Of a DNA stretch of 64,000 bases, positions 54,591 through 64,000 are shown in pieces. The stretch's first letter is position 1; every line of letters starts with the position of its first letter. The position numbers were made by a program, and so were the translations under genes. Source of the DNA: Siniperca chuatsi (Eukaryota; Chordata; Actinopteri; Centrarchiformes; Sinipercidae); assembly GCF_020085105.1 (NCBI RefSeq), contig NC_058061.1:6147784-6211783 (forward strand), read 5' to 3'. Under the pieces are notes generated by a model. That model was not told the DNA's origin, ran no database searches, and was given only the letters and a program-made list of their open reading frames with translations.

Positions 54591-55990
54591 TCAGTGGCGG
54601 AGTTTTCACTGTTCTGTTTTGCAACTGTTGTGAAACTGACATCAGAAGTTAGGATTTGGAAAATACTCCATTTACTGAAACTGCATTTCACATTTTCAGA
54701 GACCCCAGGAAATCATGCATGTTCCAACTCTGATACTGAAATAGAGTTAAAATAGGTTCAGGAATCAACTGTTCCACAACAGTTGCACTGAGTACATTTC
54801 TATTAAGCAACAGTGAAAACAAGGCCAATATCCAATATTCCAACCTGGCTCCTCTTCATCGGTACTCACACAGTTAATACATTTTATTACATCTGCCTGT
54901 AAATTCCTTTAGAATCTGAGCTAAAACAGTATAAAATGCAGCCGACAGCACAAATCAAATGATAATCATACATGCAGCCACTGCAGTTTTCATGTAACTT
55001 GACTTGCTTTTATCTCCACAATCACTCATGGGGAGATTTGCATGAGAATCAAGTTTGACCAAACTGTTAACAGGAGAGGAGAGACGTGAGTCAGGACCCA
55101 AAAACTCCCAAATCAGATGAAGATACACCAGTGACCCCTTCTGGACTTCTAGTGCAACAACAGTTGCTTTGATCTTCAGCACTGAATCAAAAGGATCAGA
55201 AAACTACTGCAGCCCTTCTTGCTGATGGTTTGACATTTTCAGGTATTTTTTTTACTTCTGGCCTCCATCCAACAGCAAAAGCAGAAAATGTAAAAGATAT
55301 CTTCCTCTGAGAAAAGACTGAACCATTATTATTTTATATCAAGTGATATAAAGATAATGTGACTGCGATGGAGCAGGGGTTCCTAATCATTTTGGATTGT
55401 GACCCTTTAAAGCAACACAAAGCTTACTTACAACCCTTTGTCACCAGAACATAGGTCTATTAATTGAGAGCAGCTCAACCAGTGATGTTCCCTTCACATA
55501 TTGTTTAATTTTCATAGTTTATAGAGGTCTGAAGAGGTAAGATTATCCAGTATTTCACAATAAATCAGAAAAAATAGTGAATCTTCAGTTTGTGTAGCTG
55601 AAACATGTTTTTTTTTTTTTATTATTTCCTATCTTGTTAATCTGGTGACCCCTCAGATTTATCTTTCGACCCCTTGGGCATCCTGACCCCAAGTTGGGAA
55701 CCACTGTGATAGAAAAATACAGAGGGAACACAAATTTATTTAGATGAAAATGTCTATTGTCTATTGAATATGTCTATGACTATTATTTTCATAGTAATCT
55801 TTCTGGATTTCTGTTCACATATTTGCACTGATCCAGTGAAAACAGACAAAGACAGCTTATCTCTTTACCTTTTCATTTAAACAATTCAACAGTAAAAAGA
55901 AATCATGACACATCGTACCTGCATTGAGAAACCTTTGACATCTTAGGCTTTGGTGATGGATACAACAATGAAGAATGTGCATTTTGATAT
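54591..55990. other. Intergenic between convergent col1a1 and sgca
   Basis: About 1.4 kb separates the two 3' ends. Apart from the inverted-repeat element at 55374-55706 it holds no gene. In mammals the same interval is larger and can hold HILS1; I see no linker-histone frame here. Confidence 0.6.
55374..55706. mobile_element. Short inverted-repeat element ('ggttcccaa' family)
   Basis: The left end 'caggggttcctaatcatttt' and the reverse complement of the right end 'cagtggttcccaacttgg' are imperfect inverted repeats. The flanking octamers cgatggag and tgatagaa match at 5/8, so the target duplication is decayed. Related pieces are at 58395-58470 and from 63296. Confidence 0.7.
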
Positions 55991-56063
55991 TTTTTTATTT
56001 GTAGTGAAAGATGGTGGAATACAGAAACGGCAAAAAACAATTTGACAAAATACACACTATTTT

Positions 56064-56080
56064 ATATATATATATATATA
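56064..56080. repeat. Short (TA)n tract
   Basis: A brief TA run next to the candidate sgca 3' end. Confidence 0.85.
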
Positions 56081-56081
56081 A

Positions 56082-56087
56082 TTTATT
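56082..56087 (-). terminator. Candidate sgca polyadenylation signal
   Basis: TTTATT on the + strand (AATAAA on -) lies about 470 bp beyond the sgca stop. A second one is at 55994-55999. I cannot tell which is used. Confidence 0.45.
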
Positions 56088-56552
56088 TTAATGGCACCAA
56101 AAGAAAAAAAACTTAATTTCGCACTGCAAATAAAGAAGCATAGACTGTGGCAGCAAATGACTGTATGAATGACACTCAGTGTATCAAAGACACTTTATCC
56201 AACGTTGTTCTCACTTCCTGCAAAAACAAACATGACAAGTTTGTTGTCATCAATAATAATCCAATAAAAAACATAGAAGCCTAAATATAGACCAGAATGA
56301 ATGCAGTGTTTTAGGAGGAAGTCCCATGAGTGGGTTTACCTGGGCAGTGTGTCACTGTAAGGATCACTATGAAAACAGGAGAATAAAAAAATTCTGTTAA
56401 GAATTCATTCGACTTCTCAGGACTCCCAGGAAAAGTGTGTCATCAATTTAAGTTACATAACAGTAATAATAATAGAAGCAGGATGACTAATCCTGGTAAT
56501 TATAAAAATAGTAAAACTGTGAATAAATGTTAAGAATCAGTGGGTGAGGTCC

Positions 56553-57722
56553 TTACTGCTGGGCCATGATGAGGGGGATGGTGGGGCTGTCAGACTGCAG
56601 CGGGGGAGCCCCCTCCCCAGTTCGGCTGTTGAACATGGGCAGTGTGGACAGAGGTGAAGGAACACCGCGGTTTCCAGCCATGTCCCTCAGCTCATCGGTG
56701 TTCCCATGAATGGTGTGGTGGTGGTACAGCTGAATTCTGCAGCAAACAGAACATCACGTACAGTATATGTTGTGTTTCTCTACAGCCTTTTCATGATTTT
56801 ATACAGTTTATTGTACTATGTCAGTTCACTGAGAGACTCAAACAGATTCCGATTTCATAACTAATACGCAGTAGTGGAAAGTAACCCAGTACATTTACTC
56901 AAGTACTGTACTTAATTACAGTTTTGAGGTAGGTCACTTGTACTTTTCTGCTACTTTATGCTTCTACTCTGCAACATTTCAGAGGGAAATATTGTACTTT
57001 TTACTCCACTACATTTATTTGAAAGCTGTAGTTATTAGTAACTCTTCAGATTAAGATTTTACATTAAAAAAACACGATACGCTTATAAAATACAGTGTAT
57101 TAATACTAAACTACTTGAGTAAATGTACTTGTTACATTCCACCACTGATTAATGCAAAACTGTATTGTGTTAAGTCTGGTAACAGCATCAGTCAGAGACT
57201 CAGTGTACTTACTGGTTTGTTCTTGCATCCCTTTTTGCACTATAAAAACAAAAGAAACGTGTCACTTTTGTGTCACAGTTTATCAGGATCGATCAAAAGC
57301 CTACATTTTTTAGAGTAGAGTTAATTTTGAGTATTTGATTAAAGGGTCAGTTCACCTGCACAACAGAAATTTGTGTATTCCTAGTGGAATCCATTATGCA
57401 TTAGTGTGGCTGCATAAAATTCCACAAGGGGTTAAGTGGGAAAAATGTTTTGTAATGTGGCGAACTGACTCTTTATCAGAACGACATTGTGAATCAGTCA
57501 AATAGATGCATACACTCCCTCTCGTCTGCCAAACATGATGTAGGCCAGCAGGAGACACAGGATGATGGCGAGGATCAGGGGCACGATCACTGTCACGATG
57601 TAGTCCGGGAAAAAGTCTCTGCTCGGGGGAGATTCTGGAGGGTCGAACTCACCTCCATCCTCCAGAATCCCCGAGCCCATCGTGGGAGCAGGTGGAGCCG
57701 GCTTCTGCTTTGTCAGATCAAA
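56553..57722 (-). other. sgca: sgca exons 7-9: stalk, transmembrane segment and cytoplasmic tail
   Basis: Exon 7 gives a Pro-rich stalk and a membrane helix at about residues 291-313 ([19 protein letters not shown]) followed by basic RRE. Its donor is the second GT ('gtatgc', 57513). Using the first would break the frame into the 27-bp exon 8, which reads KRDARTNQ. Exon 9 gives [17 protein letters not shown] and ends IPLIMAQQ. Confidence 0.9.
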
Positions 57723-60700
57723 CTGCAGGGAAAAAGAAGGGAAAGGGATTATGCTGTTTATAGTAACTGTTAGACACATAGCCACAGACGACAGGATTGT
57801 TATTGTGCTTTCAATGGATTACAAAAAATCTGTTCAGCATCCCAAACAAGGCTGCAACTAATGATTATTTCTGGATTCATCATTTAGTGTATAACATTGA
57901 TTCTAGCTAATTAACAGGATAAGAAGAAGAAAAAACTGTTCTGACGCACAGAATTATACTGTTTTTATCTGACTTTTCTGGTGAAATACTGGAGATGTTT
58001 ACATCTTCTTCTAAAATCTTCAAAATATTCAAATGTAAAAATCTGAAAATCTTATTTGTTGACTTTAAACATTTTACTGGGGTCACAAGTAGACGTTTCC
58101 TCATGTGAAGTGGTCATAAGGCAAATAGGCTGTAAAAGACGAGTCTATGAAATGTCAAAAAATAGTAAAAAAATCTAAGCTGACATCTTTGAATTGCTAG
58201 TTTTTCTCTGACAAACAGTAAAAAAGATACTGAATTTACAAATTATATAAAACAGAGACAAGCAAAATGACAAATGATCATCTTAAATGATTAATCAATT
58301 ATTAAAATAGACGTAAGATAGAGTGACTTTTCCTTCGTAGATGGCTTGAGCCTTAAGTGGTGAAAGACAGGAAAAGAATTACTTTTAAAAATTTCTTATC
58401 CCTTTAATCATCTTGTGACTGCTTAGATTTATCTTGGGACCCCTTGGTGGGTCTCGACCCCCAAATCTCTGACATTTAAAGAGAATGACTTTTGGATATA
58501 AGTCTTACAAGTCTTTTAAGTCACTACACAAACACTTCATTGCTCATTCAGATATATCATGTATCGTATGTTTTCATTCATAAAGAATTCACATATGACC
58601 ATCCGTGTGTCTTTTCAGGCCTCACCAGCTCCGTCTTGCACCAGGTGATACAGTTACTGGGAATGCTGCAGAAGTTACAGCCTCCAGGGACCCTGACTTT
58701 GGCCCCTGCTGTGCACTGCTTTTGATTCTCTGGTGTCAGCACCCTCAGGAGACAATCTGAGAAATACTGCTCCGAACCCACCTTCACATACACACTGACA
58801 CAAATCAGATTTTTCATAAACATACATTATTGCAAAGCTAAAGCGTTGCACAATCAGGTTGCACAAATGTCTCTGTTTACCCTTCAAAGTGTCCTGCAAG
58901 AGGGAGGGGAACTCTGCCGCCACGGTCGAGGGCGTTGGTAATATTGACAATTTCCAAGGCCTCTGTGTTCCACAGCTTCTGTAAATCCTGCTTTATCTCA
59001 TCCTGAACAGAAGAGGGCAGCACCTTCTCAATCTCCCTCAGCTTGATGAAGAACTCTGCTTGATAGGGCAGCATCTTCTCTGTGAGTGACAGCAGTGATG
59101 TACAACATGTTAACCATTTCTTCTGTCTCTATTGCACTTCCTAATTTAACTGTACTATGCATTTATGACATCATTTAAATCACCCGTACCCGCAGTGACT
59201 TTAATTACGAGAATGTGTCTGGCTGTTTCATAGCTCCGTTTGTTGATGGCATAGATCTGTCAGAGAAAAAATGAGAGTTTGTCACCATCATAGTTATCAG
59301 TTTTCATATATTTAAGCATTCCACCCTCAGATATAATTTCACTATTGGTTTGTGATGCTTAGTGCATTCAGTGAGATATTTTGCTTCTGCTGAAGTGTAT
59401 GTTTACTTTCCATCAATCTACCTTGTCTACTTCTGCACTAGTTATTGATTTCCTACATCTCCCATAATGCCCTCTGGAGTCCGTCTATTCATCTGTGAAT
59501 ACACTGAGCATGTTTTATTTACAGTAACATAACTGTATTTATATATCATGTAGAGACAAGCTGAGAAAACCAGTTGAAAGTGCTGCTGTGGGGCTTTCGC
59601 ACAGTAATTTATGTCTGTAGACCATAAAACACTTTTTTAAAGAAATCTTTAAAACTTTGAATTACAAATATTTTCAGTGATTTACAGGCATACACAGACT
59701 TTCAATGAAAAAGGCCCCAAAACGGGTTAAAATCACTTTACATGTAAATAGTATTATAGTTTTATTTCTTACGTTTTCGGCTGTATTTGTGTTTATAAAT
59801 AGTGAAACTAAAATCTTTACAACCTAGAACTGGCAATAATATTTGAGTGATTACGAGTAAATATTTGTACATTTTTATAGATGCCTGTGTCATTTTTCAT
59901 ATATTTGTGTTTGCTTTGTAAATTGACAAAATTAAAAGTCAGACTTATAGCTGAGTTTGCGCTGAAAAAACAGGACAAGACAAAAATGAATGCATAGAAA
60001 GCAAATATTACCCAAAATCAACCTGGACTTCAGAGGGTGTAAACCCCAGAAAAGAGCTGTAGTTTGTTAATATGGGGAGTGTTTTAAATCAGAGGTACAG
60101 CTATAATCTGTGGTTACATCCAAAATGTAACATGTTTTCCAGCTATAACACATTCTCTTTGATTGAGATTATAGTGCCACTTCAGAAATGTGTATCTCTT
60201 CTTCTTCAAAGACATGTTTCTTCCTGAATTTTTAATGTTGGTTCAAAATAGCAGCTCTAGAGAGAAACCCAAAGCTTTTGTCTCTGAGGGTCTGACAACA
60301 AAACCTGACATTTACCACTGATGTGTCACATAGCTGCATATTTTCTCAGATTTGTCTCCACTGTGGCTGCACAGGTATCTTATCTATGTTTGGCTCATTA
60401 TCTACAGGAACAGAAAAAGTAAGAATATACACAACTAAACAGCAAAATAAGGCTGGAAATGCAATGTGTTTCAGACGTGTGCGACTGTTGGTGTAAATGA
60501 TGACTTCGTACCTCAATAATACTTTTTCCTGGAGATGTTGGCGTGCCGTAGAGGAATCCATTATCATAAGGGTGCCTTTGGGTGAAGCGCAGCCACTCTG
60601 GGAGGTCTGGGAAATTCTGCCGGTTGCACTTAAAAATCATGGGGTCATCGTACAAGCGACCAGCTTTATAACATATAAAAAGAGGAGTCATTGGAGAGAG

Positions 60701-61182
60701 GAGACATAGACACGTATAATAAGAACATCTATATCTTGTAATTCTGTTTAATAATGACAAAAGAGTGAATTGATATGATTCAGGCTCTTACCGTAGAGTT
60801 TTGACAAAGGTTCAAAGTCATTCTGGAAAGTCTCTCTCATCAGCTCATATGTAAATAACTTCCCCATGGGAATGGTAAACTTGATCTCTGCATTGGCCCC
60901 AAGCAAACTGACAGCACAAACTGTGTGGAAGTGTAAAAACCACAAAGGATTTATCTGAATGGTCAAAAATGGCAAACAAAACCTTAAACTTGACATTAAA
61001 ATATGACTACACACAATGCCTGATGTTGTAGTCCTACAATCCTTGACGGCTGAAATCAGGACCACACGTTTACACTAATTAACACAGACCTGATACTAAA
61101 ACAGGCTTTCCAGAGTCACACAAAGTTAAATAATTTCAGGAATAAACTTGCCTGTTAAAAAGAAGACCCCGCAGCCTGCCAT
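56553..61182 (-). CDS. sgca: Alpha-sarcoglycan (complete, nine coding exons)
   Basis: Encodes a 388-residue type I membrane glycoprotein of the sarcoglycan subcomplex, part of the dystrophin-glycoprotein complex of the muscle sarcolemma. Coding exons on - : 61182-61152, 60920-60792, 60663-60512, 59256-59190, 59079-58881, 58794-58626, 57722-57514, 57239-57213, 56736-56553; phases all close. Recognition rests on [48 protein letters not shown], the membrane segment and the tail [15 protein letters not shown] and PLSTLPMFN, all matching vertebrate SGCA. Human SGCA is 387 residues. The N-glycan site at Asn172 (NIT) is kept; the sequon that human has near WCNVT reads WCKTE here. The gene converges with col1a1, as in mammals. 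Confidence 0.96.
56869..57147. mobile_element. 'aagtac' inverted-repeat element in sgca intron 8
   Basis: Left end 'cagtagtggaaagtaaccca' and right end reverse complement 'cagtggtggaatgtaaca' form the inverted ends. The interior has 'tactcaagtactgtactta' and 'actccactacattta' motifs of the 23.7-kb family. It lies between exons 8 and 9 and does not touch splice sites. Confidence 0.75.
57850..58312. repeat. Degenerate hAT-like fragment in sgca intron 6
   Basis: Opens 'ggctgcaactaatgatta' and closes near 'aaatgattaatcaattatta', the end motifs of the family at 5.1 and 14.6 kb. Too diverged to show a target duplication. Confidence 0.6.
58395..58470. repeat. Partial 'ggttcccaa'-family copy in sgca intron 6
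   Basis: 'cttagatttatcttgggac' and 'ccccttgg' follow the same order as the right half of the 55.4-kb element. Confidence 0.55.
59257..60511 (-). other. sgca intron 3
   Basis: A 1.26-kb intron with nothing recognised inside. Frames crossing the exon 3 edge are extensions of the real exon. Confidence 0.7.
60921..61151 (-). other. GC-AG intron 1 of sgca
   Basis: The donor on - reads ACAG followed by gcaagt, a strong GC donor context. The acceptor is 'ccacacag'. Only this junction joins the signal peptide halves in frame (LT-VCAVSL). No GT donor nearby keeps the frame. Confidence 0.8.
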
Positions 61183-61209
61183 CTTGTTTTGGCCTGTGAT
61201 TGACAGAGC

Positions 61210-61260
61210 CAAGTGGAGAGGGGCTTGGTCACAGCAGAGACATGTCAGAGCTATTTTTAC
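61210..61260 (-). promoter_or_regulatory. Possible muscle promoter motifs upstream of sgca
   Basis: An E-box (CAAGTG, 61210-61215) and a 9/10 MEF2-like site (ctatttttac, 61251-61260) lie 28-78 bp upstream of the start codon. Both motifs occur in muscle gene promoters. Single matches are weak and the transcription start is unknown. Confidence 0.3.
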
Positions 61261-61385
61261 CTCACTCACCTAATAACATCCGGAAAGCTGTCTGAGTGTG
61301 AGGAGTAAATCAAGAGCTATATTATTCCTTCAGGCAATATAAGATCATATACTTAGTTACTTTAGGCATGAATTTTTCATGCTTA

Positions 61386-61850
61386 AAGCAACTGAGTACA
61401 TTTACTCAAGCACTTAAGTATAATGGTGAGGTACTTTACTTGAGTATTTCCATTTTCTGCTACTTTATACTTCTAAGCCAGTACATTTCAGTAGGAAATA
61501 TTGTACTTTTGACTCATCTAAATTTATCTTATGGCTAAAATTACTATATTTTGTAGATTTTACATACAGAACAAATATGATGCATTGTTATATAGGTTAA
61601 GTTACCTAACAGTACATAAAGCAAGTAAAATATGAGCTCTGCATAGATCAGCTACATTACACTGGAGTTTACACATAATGCATTAAAACAATGATAATCA
61701 AATAGTATAATATACTGTATATATAGGATGATAATATCACTGTGTAAGGAGCCTTTCTGCCTAATGAGTACTTTTACTTTAATACTTTAGGTATATTTCT
61801 GATAATACTTCTGTACTTGAGCAAATGTTCTGTGTTTCTTCCACCACAGG
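61386..61850. mobile_element. 'aagtac' inverted-repeat element upstream of sgca
   Basis: Carries 'ctgagtacatttactcaag', 'tccattttctgctacttta', 'gaaatattgtactttt' and a closing 'tgtttcttccaccaca', the same order as other copies. The left terminus is worn. It sits about 200 bp upstream of the sgca start. Confidence 0.7.
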
Positions 61851-62044
61851 CCTATACTAATCTATACATTTCTAATTTTTAAATGTGGGTAATGAGATCA
61901 TTAATGCATGAGAGGAAGTTTCTGGTTGTTTTAAACTTTTTTGTGACCAAAAATGTGGTCTCTCTTACCCCGTGTTCCTTTTCATTTTAAACAAACCATA
62001 GATGGAAATAAACTTACCTACATGTACCATGCATCAAGGATAAA

Positions 62045-62105
62045 TAAAATAAAATAAGATCAACTTTATTGATCCCACACAAGGGAAATTGAAGTGTGCA
62101 GCAGC
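62045..62105. repeat. Dispersed repeat fragment ('tttattgatccc')
   Basis: 'aactttattgatcccacac' followed by 'gggaaattgaagtgtgcagc' is a phrase common in teleost interspersed repeats. A reverse form occurs near 24035-24056. Confidence 0.55.
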
Positions 62106-63295
62106 AAATGGAAATACAAGAACTTGATGCATAGTATAGATAAGTAACCTTAAACTATACTGATTTATTAAATACTGTTATTTTACTCTTTTTAAACCCC
62201 CTTTTTATATTGCTGTTTCTTTTATATATTGTTTTGTCAGAATACATATACACCATTGAAAATAGTACCCACAAAGTGTATTCAGGCACAAAGTATCACA
62301 AATAAGTGACCAAATTAGCAAGTTGCAATATGTGATTTAACTCTGGAGGTGGGCACAGTCTTGTGTCTGCAGATAGCAGCAATGTTTGGTGTTTTTACTT
62401 TATATATTGAGGGGATATTTCACTCTTTTTTACTGTAAAGATAAGTTAATTTAATACGTTTTTTTAAAATTCAATTTTCTTTTTCATTCAGTCACTGACT
62501 CAAGGACAGGGCATTACTTTGCTATGCTAAGCCCACACACAATAACACACTTTAATGGGTAAGCTAGCTAGATGGCACTACTGCCTTACTGAAAAGTGAT
62601 GCACATCCTGTTACACAACACTTCATTCTTTTCAGGCAATAGTCCTTTAGTTATGTCCTTAAGACTAGACCTTCAGCTGCTGTGAGATAAAGTAGCTATT
62701 ATGATAAAAGGCAAAGCGGATGGCAGTTTTAAAATAAGTCTCGTGTTGTTCTTTCCTATGTGTGGGACAGCTGCATGAATGTGTTGGCCTTGTAGATAAA
62801 TCAGCCCCCGTAAAATGTTTGCAGAAACGGCGTGGGTAGGTTCAGTGCATTGTCTACCTTCAGTGATAACATTTAATGTATCTATCAGCACAGATGCAGA
62901 ATGCAGGAAGCAACTATGTGGCCTGCAAGTAACGGATGTGTTATTGGCCAAGGAGGTTTGACGTGCCTGATGTTTTACTGGGTCCTAATGCTAGGCGGCT
63001 TCTCTGGTAGCCACAGCCGCTTAGTTTGATATTCCAGTGGTGCACAGACTACACAAGGACTGGTAAGTGGTCAGCCATTTTATACGAGTTTGTCTGCTAA
63101 CAGGGGTTTTTGTAGATCTAATTTAATGTGTGTGAAATGTTACACTTGTGTAGGCAGTGCAATCTGGTCTAGGGGCTATTTTATTGTACTGGCATAAAGA
63201 ATTATTGCTTTTTTGGGGGGGGGTTGGGTGTTTTCCATTATCAATATTCAAATACATTTTTCTTTTTTATAAAAGAAATACTACTATAAGTACTA
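62106..63295. other. Intergenic, no recognised gene
   Basis: No supported gene or element. The 92-codon frame at 62673-62951 - has no recognisable domain. Confidence 0.5.
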
Positions 63296-63540
63296 CAGTG
63301 GTTCCCAACCATTTTTTTTTGTCTGATGTGCTCCCACAACCCTGTCAGATGAACTAAAGTAGTTACTCCTTCAACACCTCCAAATGTGTTTATTTCATTT
63401 CATTTTTAAACCGGATTTTATTTAACACTATTAATTATATAAAAGTGGATATTGTAGATATTTTTTCATACAACTGAACTGTCAGTATTAAGTTCGGTTT
63501 AGTCATGTTTGCATTCATACTAGCACTTGTAGTGACAGAA
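63296..63540. repeat. 'ggttcccaa'-family element start
   Basis: 'acagtggttcccaaccattt' matches the end of the 55.4-kb element, followed by a T-run. The far end is not defined and may merge with the tandem array beyond. Confidence 0.5.
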
Positions 63541-63554
63541 GCTGGGAATTTTAA

Positions 63555-64000
63555 CCATTTAACGTTAGCTTAGCTAGCTAACTATCTTAAACATTTTAAC
63601 CATTTTACCTATCCACTACTTCGACCTATTTCAACCATTTATTCATTATTTTTAGCCTTAGTTACTATTTCAGCCATGTATCCACTACTTTGAACTTTTT
63701 CACCATTTGTCCACTACTTTTAGTGGCAAAAAAATCCATTATTTTGTAGCTGTTTCAATCATTTATCCACCACTTTTACACAAGTTAACAGTTAACTGTT
63801 TTCTGTTTCAACTGTTTATCAATTACTGTTTGCCTTTTCACCATTTCCCATTACTTTTAGCTGTCAATTTAAGTAATTTATCCATCACTTTTCAGTAATG
63901 TATCCACTACTTTTTAGCTTGTTCAGCATTTAGCTATTCAATACTTTTAGCTGTTTCAACTGTTTATCCATTAAAGTTACTTTTAGCTAGCTAACTTTAT
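63555..64000. repeat. Degenerate tandem array, unit about 30-35 bp, open at the window end
   Basis: Variants of 'tttcaaccatttatccacta' followed by 'cttttagctg' recur about a dozen times, including near 63597, 63630, 63675, 63705, 63755, 63835, 63880 and 63955. 'gctagctaac' words bracket it. The array continues past the window. Confidence 0.75.

Larger units (their letters stand above)
58626..61182 (-). other. sgca: sgca exons 1-6: signal peptide and extracellular domain
   Basis: Signal peptide residues 1-21 ([21 protein letters not shown]) are split by intron 1. The extracellular region (22-289) carries the cadherin-like fold of alpha/epsilon-sarcoglycans and a cysteine-rich membrane-proximal part ([16 protein letters not shown]). 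The start at 61182 is the first ATG before the hydrophobic stretch. Exon 3 has a TAAAG acceptor, without the usual CAG. Confidence 0.9.

Noticed and set aside
54600..55990. A linker-histone-like gene (HILS1 position in mammals) between col1a1 and sgca
   Set aside because: No basic Ala/Lys-rich frame exists in this interval.
57514..57516. Upstream GT ('gtgtat') as the sgca exon 7 donor
   Set aside because: It would leave phase 0 into exon 8 and lose the KRDARTNQ reading that matches the family; the next GT restores it.

Overview
This window is animal nuclear DNA, almost certainly from a ray-finned (percomorph-like) fish. The evidence is two intron-rich vertebrate genes with fish-type sequence, a typical teleost repeat landscape (short hAT-like inverted-repeat elements, a tRNA-derived SINE, CA/TG/TA microsatellites), and AT-rich intergenic DNA. 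There is no prokaryotic operon, CRISPR array or phage-like content, and I found no undescribed multi-gene system.

Positions 1-34,650 are a long stretch with no gene I can identify. It holds dispersed repeats: two hAT-like elements with 8-bp target duplications at 5,091-5,888 and 14,614-14,936; a third element at 23,749-24,273; a gene-desert repeat present at about 2.08 and 19.19 kb; and a reverse-strand SINE at about 29.2 kb. There is also a diverged local duplication at 32.6 and 33.0 kb, a G-quadruplex-capable tract, and a few weak exon or promoter candidates at 4.4, 22.7, 24.6 and 25.6 kb.

Positions 34,654-54,590 on the + strand are a complete type I procollagen alpha-1 gene (col1a1 family). 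I resolve 51 coding exons giving 1,450 residues. They encode a signal peptide, a VWC N-propeptide, a short N-helix, an uninterrupted 338-triplet main helix and a C-propeptide. Its control elements are readable: TATA box, two tiny upstream ORFs, the collagen 5' stem-loop around the start codon, a miR-29 seed match and a strongly conserved distal 3' end. Loss of the third C-propeptide cysteine (Ser1268) suggests the teleost-specific alpha-3(I) chain (col1a1b-like). That loss exactly complements the cysteine missing from alpha-2(I).

Positions 56,553-61,182 on the - strand are a complete alpha-sarcoglycan gene (sgca): nine coding exons, 388 residues, with a GC-AG first intron. It converges tail-to-tail with the collagen gene, as COL1A1 and SGCA do in mammals, so this is conserved microsynteny. 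The two genes are not one pathway: one makes the main fibrillar matrix protein, the other part of the muscle dystrophin-glycoprotein complex. The last 2.8 kb holds only repeats and a degenerate tandem array that runs off the window end. Comparisons with human sequences are from memory, not from a search.
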